From contig CABVRV010000026.1 of NCBI GenBank assembly GCA_902500755.1, positions 1 to 40,616 on the forward strand: 40,616 nucleotides of DNA, written 5' to 3'. The notes beneath the pieces are model-generated. The model was not told where the DNA came from and ran no database searches. It worked only from the letters and a program-made list of their open reading frames with translations. Shown here in pieces: positions 34,701 through 40,616 of the stretch. The position numbers were made by a program, and so were the translations under genes. Source of the stretch: an uncultured Nitrospira sp. Its GTDB lineage: Bacteria; Nitrospirota; Nitrospiria; Nitrospirales; Nitrospiraceae. Each line of letters opens with the position of its first letter. Positions within the stretch are counted from its first letter, which is position 1.

Positions 34701-36049
34701 GACCCACGACAGTAGAAGAGCTTGCCGCACGTCTGCATCTGCCGATTGAGCCGGTCCAAGCGGCGATGGTCCGACTTGAAGCCTCCGGCCAAGTTCTCCG
34801 TGGCCGGTTTACGCGTCACGCGTCACGCTTCACGAACGACGAGATTGAATGGTGTCATCGTCGGTTGCTGGCGCGCATTCATCGACTGACGATTGGAAGG
34901 CTACGTAAAGAGATCGAGCCGGTCACGGCAGCTGAGTTCATGCGGTTTATGTTGCAATGGCAGCATGTGTTGCCGCGATCACGTCGGCATGGTGAAGCCG
35001 GGCTCTTGCAGGTCATTCAGCAATTAGCGGGATTCGAGGCGGCAGCATCCTCGTGGGAACCACAGCTCTTGAGAGTGCGTATGGCCAAGTACGAACCGGA
35101 ACTCTTGGACCGTCTCTGTCTGAGTGGGGCGGTCAGTTGGGGACGTCTCTCATCTCACCCAAAGGTTTCACAAGGAGGGGATCCGGATCGACGCCGCATC
35201 ATCGCCACGAGTGTTGCCCCTATCAATCTTTTCCCACGCGAGGACGGCGAGTGGTTGTTGCATGTATTTCTGGATGAAGCAGCGGTGAGCGGCGTCGGTT
35301 CCTACGCTCACTTGAGCTCAGTGGCACAGGATGTACGACGTGCGTTGGGAGAGCGTGGCGCCAGCTTCTTTGCCGATCTCGCGAGAGGAACCAACCATCT
35401 ACCGGCTGAAGTGGAAGGTGCGCTATGGGAGCTCGTCGCGGCAGGGATCGTGACGGCCGATGGATTTGATAATCTCCGTGCCCTCATGGACCCTCATCGA
35501 CGCCGAGCTGAGGGGCGTGAACGGGCGCGTCGGCCACGGTACTCAGCCGGCCGGTGGTCGTTGCTTCGACAATCTCCCTCAGCGTTCAATACACAGTACT
35601 CAGAACTTTCAGAGAAGGTGGCTCGCCAGCTCTTGCATCGCTATGGCGTCGTGTTCCGCGATCTTCTCCAGCGGGAATCGTTGGTTCAGTCCTGGCGCGA
35701 TCTGCTGGTGGTCTATCGCAGACTCGAATTGCAAGGTGAGGTGCGGGGCGGACGATTCGTGACGGGATTCACGGGCGAACAGTTTGCCCTTCCGGAGGCC
35801 GTGGAAGCCTTACGGGCGCTACGGAAGAGCGGTAGCCCGAATACCGGAATCGAGGTCAGGGTGTCTGCCTGTGATCCATTGAACCTGGCGGGGATTGTGC
35901 TGCCGGGACCGCGAGTTCCCGCGGTCCCCACGAACTTCCTTGTCCTCAAGGAAGGAGTTGTCGTACGAACGGTCATTGGGCGTCAAGCTGAAGGCAGGCT
36001 TGTCTCACAGGATCGCATTGGCGCCCAGACCGGGCAACGGTTTTCCTGA
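31760..36049 (+). CDS. lhr: Lhr-family ATP-dependent DNA/RNA helicase
   Basis: A 1429-residue Lhr-type superfamily 2 helicase. The core has Walker A AAPTGSGKT (Lys48), motif II DEIH (167-170), motif III LSATQ, and motifs V/VI (ATASLELGIDVG, LQRIGRAGH). A winged-helix/Lhr-core region and a long C-terminal extension follow, as in the large bacterial Lhr branch. It unwinds 3'-tailed nucleic acids in DNA repair; the substrate here is not shown. ATG 31760 (MQLSEFHP) is taken; ATG 31715 adds 15 residues of low similarity. Three heptad-type repeat insertions lie in frame inside the gene (32438, 34813, 35585). The gene is convergent with a lipoprotein gene, eight bases apart. Confidence 0.92.
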   Translation: MQLSEFHPIISDWFCTRVGQPTDVQVQAWPAIQSGSDALIAAPTGSGKTLAAFLSCIDQLFKQALARELDDHTHVLYVSPLKALSNDIQKNLQRPLVEIGQLALQAGLLMPELRVLVRTGDTPMKDRQQMLKRPPHILVTTPESLFILLTAEKSRKLLQTVRTVIVDEIHALAPNKRGAHLALSLERLDALTFTKPQRIGLSATQRPIEIVAEFLVGNRAPSHDLYSALSPRSSALCAIIDVGHRRELDLAVEVPKDELSAVATNAVWSDVYDRVAELVRQHRSTLVFVNTRRLSERVSHYLEERLQDLGPDAVAAHHGSLSRQIRLSAEERLKSGKTRVVIATASLELGIDVGTVDLVCQIGSPRSIATSLQRIGRAGHWINAIPKGRLFAMTRDELLECAALVRAIRAGVLDRIEIPPAPLDILAQQLVAAAAQQTWAEADLFTMCRRAYPYRDLSRREFDAVVRMLADGIATQRGRGLAYLYYDRINHRLKGRRGARLAAITSGGAIPDTANYAVVAEPDCTVVGSVDEDFAVESLAGDIMLLGNTSWRIKGVEAGKVRVEDAQGAPPNIPFWRGEAPSRTAELSAEIAELRQAIAEKADSSLSAIQWLKQDCGLDQRGAQQAIEYVLIGKAVLGAVPSQTTVVAERFFDESGGMQLVIHAPFGGRINKAWGLALRKRFCVTFDFELQAAATDNGLVISLGEKHSFPLESVFGYLHSKSVRDVLVQAVLLAPMFTTRWRWNASRSLTLLRFSNGKKVPPQIQRMKSEDLLAAVFPDAIACQENLKEERAARQIPDHPLVKETLRDCLTEAMDVEGLTAVLQRIETDQIRCIAVETPAPSVFSHEILNANPYAFLDDAPLEERRARAVEMRRTLPPNMAGEVGALDPEAIDEVVRESWPVVRDADELHDALLTLVWVPCETVIEWQPFLPELTESGRAMELSARGWVTTEHREGVERVLAGEDDPTLAGILQGWMESIGPTTVEELAARLHLPIEPVQAAMVRLEASGQVLRGRFTRHASRFTNDEIEWCHRRLLARIHRLTIGRLRKEIEPVTAAEFMRFMLQWQHVLPRSRRHGEAGLLQVIQQLAGFEAAASSWEPQLLRVRMAKYEPELLDRLCLSGAVSWGRLSSHPKVSQGGDPDRRRIIATSVAPINLFPREDGEWLLHVFLDEAAVSGVGSYAHLSSVAQDVRRALGERGASFFADLARGTNHLPAEVEGALWELVAAGIVTADGFDNLRALMDPHRRRAEGRERARRPRYSAGRWSLLRQSPSAFNTQYSELSEKVARQLLHRYGVVFRDLLQRESLVQSWRDLLVVYRRLELQGEVRGGRFVTGFTGEQFALPEAVEALRALRKSGSPNTGIEVRVSACDPLNLAGIVLPGPRVPAVPTNFLVLKEGVVVRTVIGRQAEGRLVSQDRIGAQTGQRFS
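32438..32465 (+). repeat. Heptanucleotide repeat inside lhr
   Basis: Four units (TCAGCCC, TCAGTCC, TCGGTCC, TCAGCCC) in the coding sequence give the Ser-rich segment SALSPRSSAL, a probable surface loop between helicase motifs. Confidence 0.55.
34813..34833 (+). repeat. Heptanucleotide repeat inside lhr
   Basis: Three units (GCGTCAC, GCGTCAC, GCTTCAC) in the coding sequence give TRHASRFT. Their reverse complement resembles the GTGAAA/GTGACGC-type units elsewhere. Confidence 0.5.
35585..35612 (+). repeat. Degenerate heptanucleotide repeat inside lhr
   Basis: Four weakly matching 7-base units (TTCAATA, CACAGTA, CTCAGAA, CTTTCAG) give FNTQYSELS. Their character is like the TCAGNNN arrays at 28081-28203. 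Confidence 0.4.
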
Positions 36050-36057
36050 AGTTTCAG

Positions 36058-36456
36058 CTATCGAAGAAACGGTCTTGATGTATCCCGAAGCAGTGCCAGG
36101 AGCGCCGTAGGATTTTTGCCGACCGTCTCGGCATAGCCGGCCTGAATGTTGGAGAAAAATTCTGGTTGCCGTTCTTCGGGAACGCCCAACAGTCTGCTTG
36201 CCGATGCAAGGTATTCTCCTCGCCCCGCTGCCAAGTCTTGCCGAAGATTCTCTTGATTCAAGGTCACAAACGCCGTGGCCTTGAAGTCCGGCTTGATCTG
36301 ACCGTCTTCGTTCCACCAGGCTGATCCCGAGGTGGTGCCGGTCACATTGGACGTCGTATCGGTAATCTGGTTAATCGTGCCCTTGATGGTGCAGCCGGTT
36401 GTGCCGAGTATCACGCTTGCCGAGCCGATCAGGATACATCCTAGGACATGTCGCAT
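36058..36456 (-). CDS. Small DUF3015-like lipoprotein
   Basis: A 132-residue secreted lipoprotein with a signal ending in the lipobox TTGC (Cys near residue 22), then TIKGTINQITDTTSNVTG. The C-terminal region (FVTLNQENLRQDLAAGRGEY, then LASASRLLGVP) resembles DUF3015-type proteins. Function unknown. AAGGAGG lies close before ATG 36456, so the upstream in-frame start at 36507 is rejected. Convergent with lhr. Confidence 0.75.
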   Translation of the reverse strand: MRHVLGCILIGSASVILGTTGCTIKGTINQITDTTSNVTGTTSGSAWWNEDGQIKPDFKATAFVTLNQENLRQDLAAGRGEYLASASRLLGVPEERQPEFFSNIQAGYAETVGKNPTALLALLRDTSRPFLR

Positions 36457-36587
36457 GAAATCCTCCTTGTCATTAGGGACTATGCAGTGCCACTCACTAT
36501 AGCACACTGTCCTTAAGTTCAGCCGGGTTGGTGCCGATAGGGGAGTGACAAGCGAGTCATTCTACGTCGATCACGTGGGGGCAAGCT

Positions 36588-37502
36588 ATGCCGGTCCAAT
36601 CGCTAGTGGGCATCGATCCAAATCAATTCTTCAATCTCCGTTCGACGGCTGCTCTTGGAACCCATAGGATCGAGACAGGAGTCAGTGGTGTGAACCTTTC
36701 CAACGATTTTTCAGGTCGCCTGAGCATCACGACAGTAGAAGGCGATACCATTCGACTTGCGGCAGATCTTGAGACAGACGTTCGCGCCGGTCGGCATTAC
36801 GCTCATGGTGGCTCAGCGGAAGCAGCGGCAAGTGTCGGCGTGGAGTCGGCGCAATTTACTCTTCGGCGAGACTTCGGCATCACAGTCGATGGAGACCTGA
36901 ACGAACAAGAGCTGAGCGATCTCGAAAAACTCTTACAAAAGATCTCCAACATCTTTCACGGATTTGTTGAGGGGCAGGATGAAGCATCCTTGGCCCATAC
37001 TGCCTCACTTGCGGAACGGTTTCGCGGATTGGCCTCGCTCTCCAGCCTTGATTTAAGTATAGAGGCCGTACGATCCGTCACGGTCGTGGCGGCGTCTTCG
37101 GTTACCCCGGGTGGGGCGCCTGCGACGAGGGCGGCGATCTCGCTGTCGTCCAACGGTACCACGGCGCCCACCCCGTCATTGGACTCGTTCAAGGATAGCC
37201 ATCTCACTGTACCAGGGAAGGACACGCTGATTGCGTCGCTCATACAACACGTATTCGAGGTATTGGAGGACACAGAAACAGAGTTGCAGAAATTCCAGAA
37301 GTACCTGCCGGATTTCTTCGAGAAGCTGAACGAGGATCTTCTGAAGGGGATGCCAAAAGGGCATGAGCATCAGAAAGATGGACAGGACCCTTCTGTAGGA
37401 CAGGTTTCGGGAGAAGCGCCGGCACCCAGCGCGAACAGCAGCGTGGTTACTGCGTACAGCTCGGTGAGTCTTGCGGCATTCTCATTCTCCATTCAGGGGT
37501 AG
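36588..37502 (+). CDS. Hypothetical protein, Ser/Thr-rich with helical segments
   Basis: A 304-residue protein with no signal peptide. A beta-rich N-terminal half (FSGRLSITTVEGDTIRLAA) is followed by FGITVDGDLNEQELSDLEKL, an acidic helix that recurs in a family of large unannotated proteins, and a helical part (LQKISNIFHGFVEGQ). A Ser/Thr/Ala/Pro-rich linker (about 165-210) and an acidic C-terminal region end the protein. I cannot name the family or role with confidence. Codon usage is like its neighbours. A hairpin lies downstream at 37539-37567. Confidence 0.65.
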   Translation: MPVQSLVGIDPNQFFNLRSTAALGTHRIETGVSGVNLSNDFSGRLSITTVEGDTIRLAADLETDVRAGRHYAHGGSAEAAASVGVESAQFTLRRDFGITVDGDLNEQELSDLEKLLQKISNIFHGFVEGQDEASLAHTASLAERFRGLASLSSLDLSIEAVRSVTVVAASSVTPGGAPATRAAISLSSNGTTAPTPSLDSFKDSHLTVPGKDTLIASLIQHVFEVLEDTETELQKFQKYLPDFFEKLNEDLLKGMPKGHEHQKDGQDPSVGQVSGEAPAPSANSSVVTAYSSVSLAAFSFSIQG

Positions 37503-37538
37503 CTTCGTAACGATCTTTCAAGTTGATAGGAAGACACA

Positions 37539-37567
37539 AAGGCGAGGCCTGTCTCGGGCCTCGCCTT
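37539..37567. terminator. Hairpin between convergent genes (possible terminator)
   Basis: A perfect 11-bp stem (AAGGCGAGGCC, 37539-37549, facing GGCCTCGCCTT, 37557-37567) with a 7-base loop lies between two convergent genes. It has no T-run on the + side; on the minus side a weak T-rich stretch (TTTGTGTCTTCC) follows, so it more likely ends the DUF2330 transcript. Confidence 0.6.
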
Positions 37568-37579
37568 GCCGCTTCCTGC

Positions 37580-38926
37580 TTAATTCGTCCAGAGCCGCTG
37601 GTACCACTTTATGTCTTCACCACCCGTGAGTGAGGCGAAGTTCATCGCTTTACGAATTTCGTTGATGTTCCACCCTGTCAGATTGGCCAGCGTGTGCGCT
37701 TCTCGTTCATAACGCTCCCTCAATTGTTGCCGATAGGTCGTGGCAGCAGGACAGTCGTCCGTCCCAGTCCAGGCGTGGCGGAGAATGTAGCGTGCCTGGA
37801 AATTATTGCGATCGGAGGTTTCCTGGAACACCAGGTCTTCTGGAAAGTGGGCGGCGTCATAGCGGACGTGGAGGCGTGTGAGAAAGACGTTCTGCGCCTG
37901 CGGCATGAACCCCCTTCGTTGCTTGATGCTCGGGCTGTCCTGCCAAAAGACTCCCAAACTGCGAAGTTCCTCGGCCGAGAGCGGGTTCGCGGCACAGGGA
38001 TCGCACCAGTTCATATCCCAGGCATATTCGAGGAACACACCCCGCTCGCTCTCGCGTTTCACTTGCTGGGTGAACAGGTCTCGGTAGAAGTCGCCGAACT
38101 TCTCTTTCACGTAGAGCGGAATCTCCTGCGCTTCCGGTAACCGGATCGTGCGATAGTTCGTTGTCTCAACTCGGCCTTGCTTCGTCAGCACATAGATGAA
38201 GAGTTCCTGAGCGCCGTCGGCGTTCACTGTCCCGAGCCGAATGGGCAACATGAACTTCGGTGACTCAAAGGCGATCTGTAGAGGGCGGAGATGAGTGAAG
38301 CCAAGCTTCGACTGCTCAACAAGGTTTACTTTCGCGACAAAGAACTTCATATTCTGCTTGAGGTAGCTACGTAAGACCTTTGATGCACCATGAGGAATCT
38401 TGTAGCCACTCTCGCTGAGCCATGTTTCAAGCCCGTGACTTTCCTTGGCCGAAAGAATCAGAATGTCATATTCGCCGACCGTGTATTGCGCTTCGACTAT
38501 GACGCCGAGCGCCGTGTTTGGTTCTTGTCTCGCTGGAGCCTCAACTGCCTTGGCCATCATATCCATGGCCCGGCTTTCCGGATAATTCATCTGGCAAGGG
38601 TTGGGATCGAAATATTCCACCAGCCGTGGCGCCGAGTAATCAGCCAGATGTTTCAGCACGGCTGGATCACCGACATGAATCTGGTCCTTCTCCAGCACGG
38701 TTGGGACCGGCACGACCATCGCGAACTCTTTGACATCGCCTTGGAAATCATTCGCCATCGTGATCACAGTTTTGCTGTCGTGGCGAGCGATGACAACTTC
38801 GGAGGCCTTATTAAAGAGCTTTGTGTCGGCCTTGCCGACATAGAACCCGCAAAAAGCTGAAGCCTCGGCGCTCCAAAGAAATAGCCCTATCAGAAAGGCG
38901 ACAGTCGGCACGATGACGTATCTCAT
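37580..38926 (-). CDS. Secreted DUF2330-domain protein
   Basis: A 448-residue protein with a signal peptide (cleavage after EASA, near residue 20), then CGFYVGKADTKLFNKAS and MANDFQGDVKEFAMVVPVP, the DUF2330 signature. The protein is long and mostly beta-sheet-like, with a Cys pair in WCDPCAANPLS near residue 335. Function is unknown. ATG 38926 has AAGGAGG upstream and overlaps the stop of the RnfD-like gene by four bases (ATGA). A longer frame continuing upstream inside that gene is a shadow. The two genes form an operon. Confidence 0.88.
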   Translation of the reverse strand: MRYVIVPTVAFLIGLFLWSAEASAFCGFYVGKADTKLFNKASEVVIARHDSKTVITMANDFQGDVKEFAMVVPVPTVLEKDQIHVGDPAVLKHLADYSAPRLVEYFDPNPCQMNYPESRAMDMMAKAVEAPARQEPNTALGVIVEAQYTVGEYDILILSAKESHGLETWLSESGYKIPHGASKVLRSYLKQNMKFFVAKVNLVEQSKLGFTHLRPLQIAFESPKFMLPIRLGTVNADGAQELFIYVLTKQGRVETTNYRTIRLPEAQEIPLYVKEKFGDFYRDLFTQQVKRESERGVFLEYAWDMNWCDPCAANPLSAEELRSLGVFWQDSPSIKQRRGFMPQAQNVFLTRLHVRYDAAHFPEDLVFQETSDRNNFQARYILRHAWTGTDDCPAATTYRQQLRERYEREAHTLANLTGWNINEIRKAMNFASLTGGEDIKWYQRLWTN

Positions 38927-39810
38927 GAAAACCTCCTTTGTGGTTGAAGCGACAAGGACAAAGGTACGGACACAGAAACGTGACCGGTCGTCGGCTTGGA
39001 CCAGTCGTATCGAGCACCGGGAAACATGCGGTCGAGTAAGGGAACGAACGGCGAGCAGGCGATGAGCCCCCAAAGTGGTCCATTTGGTTTGAAGAGCCCA
39101 AACTGGACGTACAGTGCGGTGAGTGCGATGAGGAGGGCATAGACGTTCCGGCCGATTCTGGAGTCCGGCGTGGTCTTGGGGTCGGAAATCATGAAGAAGG
39201 CGAAGATAAGCAGAGCGCCGCTTTCGATCTGGTGCAGCGGAATCGTGAGTGGATCGCCAAGCCACAGTGCGCGAGCAAACAAGAGGCCAACGTAGAATGT
39301 AAGAAAGGCCAGTGTCACGTCGGCGCGTGCTGCGCGGGTGACAACGAGACTGCCGAGGCACGCGATCAGAAAGCCGAACCACGCCACCTGCCCCCATTGC
39401 CCGGGCGAGATCCAACCAAGGCCGCTGCTGAGTAGGACAACCAGCGCAAGGTTTGTTGGGTTGAACACATGCTTGTTGTTCCAGCGGATGACAAACTTGC
39501 TGCCGATCGCAATCAGTGCTGCGAAGGCTGCAACAGGAAGATCATTCGTACGAAGGAGTAGGCACAGGGAAAGAGACGAAATCAGTGCGCTCTTGGGGTC
39601 GAAGACTGGCAGGTTGAAATATCTCGTCGCGGCATACTGGATCAGTTGGGCTACGCCCAGCGTGACGACGATCTGCCAGATCGAGATGTCGAAGTCGAGC
39701 CAGAAGAGGCCATAGAGAAGGAGGATCGAAAGGCTGGCAATTTGATAGAGGCGGGGATCGCGCCAGAAGGTGGATTTGTCAGGTTGGCATATGTCGTTGT
39801 ATTGCCCCAT
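38923..39810 (-). CDS. RnfD/NqrB-like membrane protein (stand-alone)
   Basis: A 295-residue polytopic membrane protein with about 8-9 hydrophobic segments and the RnfD/NqrB-like signatures WNNKHVFNPTNLALVVLL and FFMISDPKTTPDSRIGR. The motif SGAT, whose Thr binds FMN covalently in RnfD/NqrB, is not seen; the segment reads ESGALL. No other Rnf or Nqr subunit is present. ATG 39810 has GGGGAGGA upstream, so the in-frame start at 39852 is rejected. It is coupled with the DUF2330 gene, suggesting a shared function. Electron-transport activity is inference by homology. Confidence 0.85.
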   Translation of the reverse strand: MGQYNDICQPDKSTFWRDPRLYQIASLSILLLYGLFWLDFDISIWQIVVTLGVAQLIQYAATRYFNLPVFDPKSALISSLSLCLLLRTNDLPVAAFAALIAIGSKFVIRWNNKHVFNPTNLALVVLLSSGLGWISPGQWGQVAWFGFLIACLGSLVVTRAARADVTLAFLTFYVGLLFARALWLGDPLTIPLHQIESGALLIFAFFMISDPKTTPDSRIGRNVYALLIALTALYVQFGLFKPNGPLWGLIACSPFVPLLDRMFPGARYDWSKPTTGHVSVSVPLSLSLQPQRRFS

Positions 39811-40003
39811 GGGTTCCTCCCCTGGTTCGCTCGGCTTCGTGGCGGCCTTCACAGGAGGATATGGGACGAAGACGGAATTCCTTTCAGTGCGATTCCAGGA
39901 TGTTTCGTGAGCCTGCCGTGGTGCGCAGTTCCGTTTGCCGCATAGACAATTATCGCTGTCTGGGCTAGGCTATGGCGTTAATAATAATCCTCAGAGTGGA
40001 CGG

Positions 40004-40435
40004 ATGAGCGAGGAATCTATTACAGAATCGGGGTCGGGGTTGAGGGAGCTTGCCCAGCGTTTCGGCATCCGTGTTATCCTCCAGTTCGGCTCAACAGTCA
40101 CAGGAACAACGCATGATCGCAGCGATGTGGACCTGGCGGTGCAACTCGATTCTCCTGACATGTCGTTGGAGACCATTCTGGAAATGCAGAATGCTTTGCA
40201 GTCACGGTTTCCTGGGCGTGAAGTAGATTTGGCGATCCTGAATCGGGCAGATCCGCTCTTCCGGAAGAAAATCATGGAGGGTTGTCGGATGCTCTTTGGG
40301 ACATCCCAAGAATTCGCCCAGCTGCGTCTGTACTCGTTCAAAACTTACCAAGACTTTCGGCCCTACTTAGAGCTTGAACGACAGTCTGTCGCGAGGCGAC
40401 TGTCGGCGCTGGTGGCGGAGCCTTCTCGTCCATGA
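40004..40435 (+). CDS. mntA: MntA-type minimal nucleotidyltransferase antitoxin
   Basis: A 143-residue minimal nucleotidyltransferase with the motif G-S-X10-D-X-D: Gly29-Ser30, then Asp41 and Asp43 (QFGSTVTGTTHDRSDVDLA). In the MntA/HepT type VII system the antitoxin transfers AMP to a tyrosine of the HEPN toxin and blocks its RNase. The stop overlaps the next gene's start by ATGA, indicating a paired operon. Antitoxin-first order is less common than toxin-first. ATG 40004 has no strong ribosome site. Function follows from motif and pairing. Confidence 0.85.
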   Translation: MSEESITESGSGLRELAQRFGIRVILQFGSTVTGTTHDRSDVDLAVQLDSPDMSLETILEMQNALQSRFPGREVDLAILNRADPLFRKKIMEGCRMLFGTSQEFAQLRLYSFKTYQDFRPYLELERQSVARRLSALVAEPSRP

Positions 40436-40616
40436 TCGACCGCCAGCTCATCACCAGAAAAATGAGCCTCATTCTTGAGGACGTGGCTAAGATGACCCGG
40501 TTGTCTCAATTATCGCGCGAGCGGTATTTGGAGGATTCCATCAACGAAGCCTTGGCCGAGCGGTATCTCGAACGGGCGATCGGCCGTATGATCGATATTA
40601 ATTTTCATTTGATCAC
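40432..40616 (+). CDS. hepT: HEPN-domain toxin HepT (partial)
   Basis: The first 61 residues are present and run off the window. A DUF86/HepT-like helical bundle is visible: LILEDVAKMTRLSQLSRERY, then ALAERYLERAIGRMIDINFH. The HEPN R-X4-6-H RNase motif is present as Arg52-X6-His59. The conserved Tyr that is AMPylated lies beyond the window edge and cannot be checked. HEPN toxins cleave RNA and are silenced by MntA. Coupled to the MntA gene by the four-base overlap. Confidence 0.82.
   Translation, partial: MIDRQLITRKMSLILEDVAKMTRLSQLSRERYLEDSINEALAERYLERAIGRMIDINFHLI

Noticed and set aside
38927..39415. N-terminal extension of the DUF2330 protein
   Set aside because: It is a shadow of the RnfD-like gene; a signal peptide and AAGGAGG fix the start at 38926.
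1..40616. CRISPR arrays, tRNA genes, rRNA or intact insertion sequences
   Set aside because: No direct repeats with regular spacers, no cloverleaf or rRNA signature, and no transposase-like frame were noticed by reading; a dedicated tRNA search was not possible here.

Overview
The window looks like a chromosomal stretch of a Gram-negative, mid-to-high GC bacterium, most likely a Nitrospira-type member of the Nitrospirota. This placement is inference from gene content and style: sigma-54 activators beside multi-PAS kinases, a DUF2934 protein, YHS and Moco redox proteins, and degenerate heptanucleotide repeats. No rRNA or marker gene confirms it.

Left part (1-12700): the tail of an outer-membrane-type protein with a strong terminator, a B12-binding/radical SAM protein, an orphan flagellar rod-like protein, a PAS hybrid histidine kinase, a DsbA-fold protein convergent with a beta-hydroxyacid dehydrogenase, a two-part lipoprotein, msrB, a membrane-anchored protein, and two tandem type II NADH dehydrogenase-like paralogues. 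The downstream paralogue is followed by a decayed HxlR regulator fragment.

Middle part (12900-17400): a lipoprotein, a PH-like membrane protein, a gene broken by a one-base frameshift, and an HxlR regulator divergent from an SDR / 4-oxalocrotonate tautomerase pair with two palindromes between them. A truncated DUF2269 start follows the tautomerase.

Central regulatory and redox block (17400-28100): a GAF-GAF-PAS sigma-54 activator lies directly upstream of a palindromic candidate activator site and a -24/-12 element with exact core bases and spacing. This promoter heads a run encoding a STAS protein, an ECF sigma factor, a zinc-finger anti-sigma factor, a secreted YHS protein and a Met/Lys-rich secreted peptide, closed by a terminator. 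Downstream are a b561-type cytochrome and a sulfite-oxidase-fold Moco protein, then a five-PAS histidine kinase with its NarL-type regulator. The likely logic is a cascade: cytosolic signal, then sigma-54 activator, then an ECF switch, then periplasmic redox proteins.

Right part (28100-40616): a cluster of eroded or atypical signalling genes (broken winged-helix ORF, receiver without its Asp, DUF2934, receiver-like remnant, receiver-less sigma-54 activator), a family 2 glycosyltransferase divergent from a large Lhr helicase, a DUF3015-like lipoprotein, an unknown protein, an RnfD-like/DUF2330 operon, and at the right edge a MntA/HepT type VII toxin-antitoxin pair cut by the window end. I saw no rRNA, tRNA, CRISPR array or intact insertion sequence.
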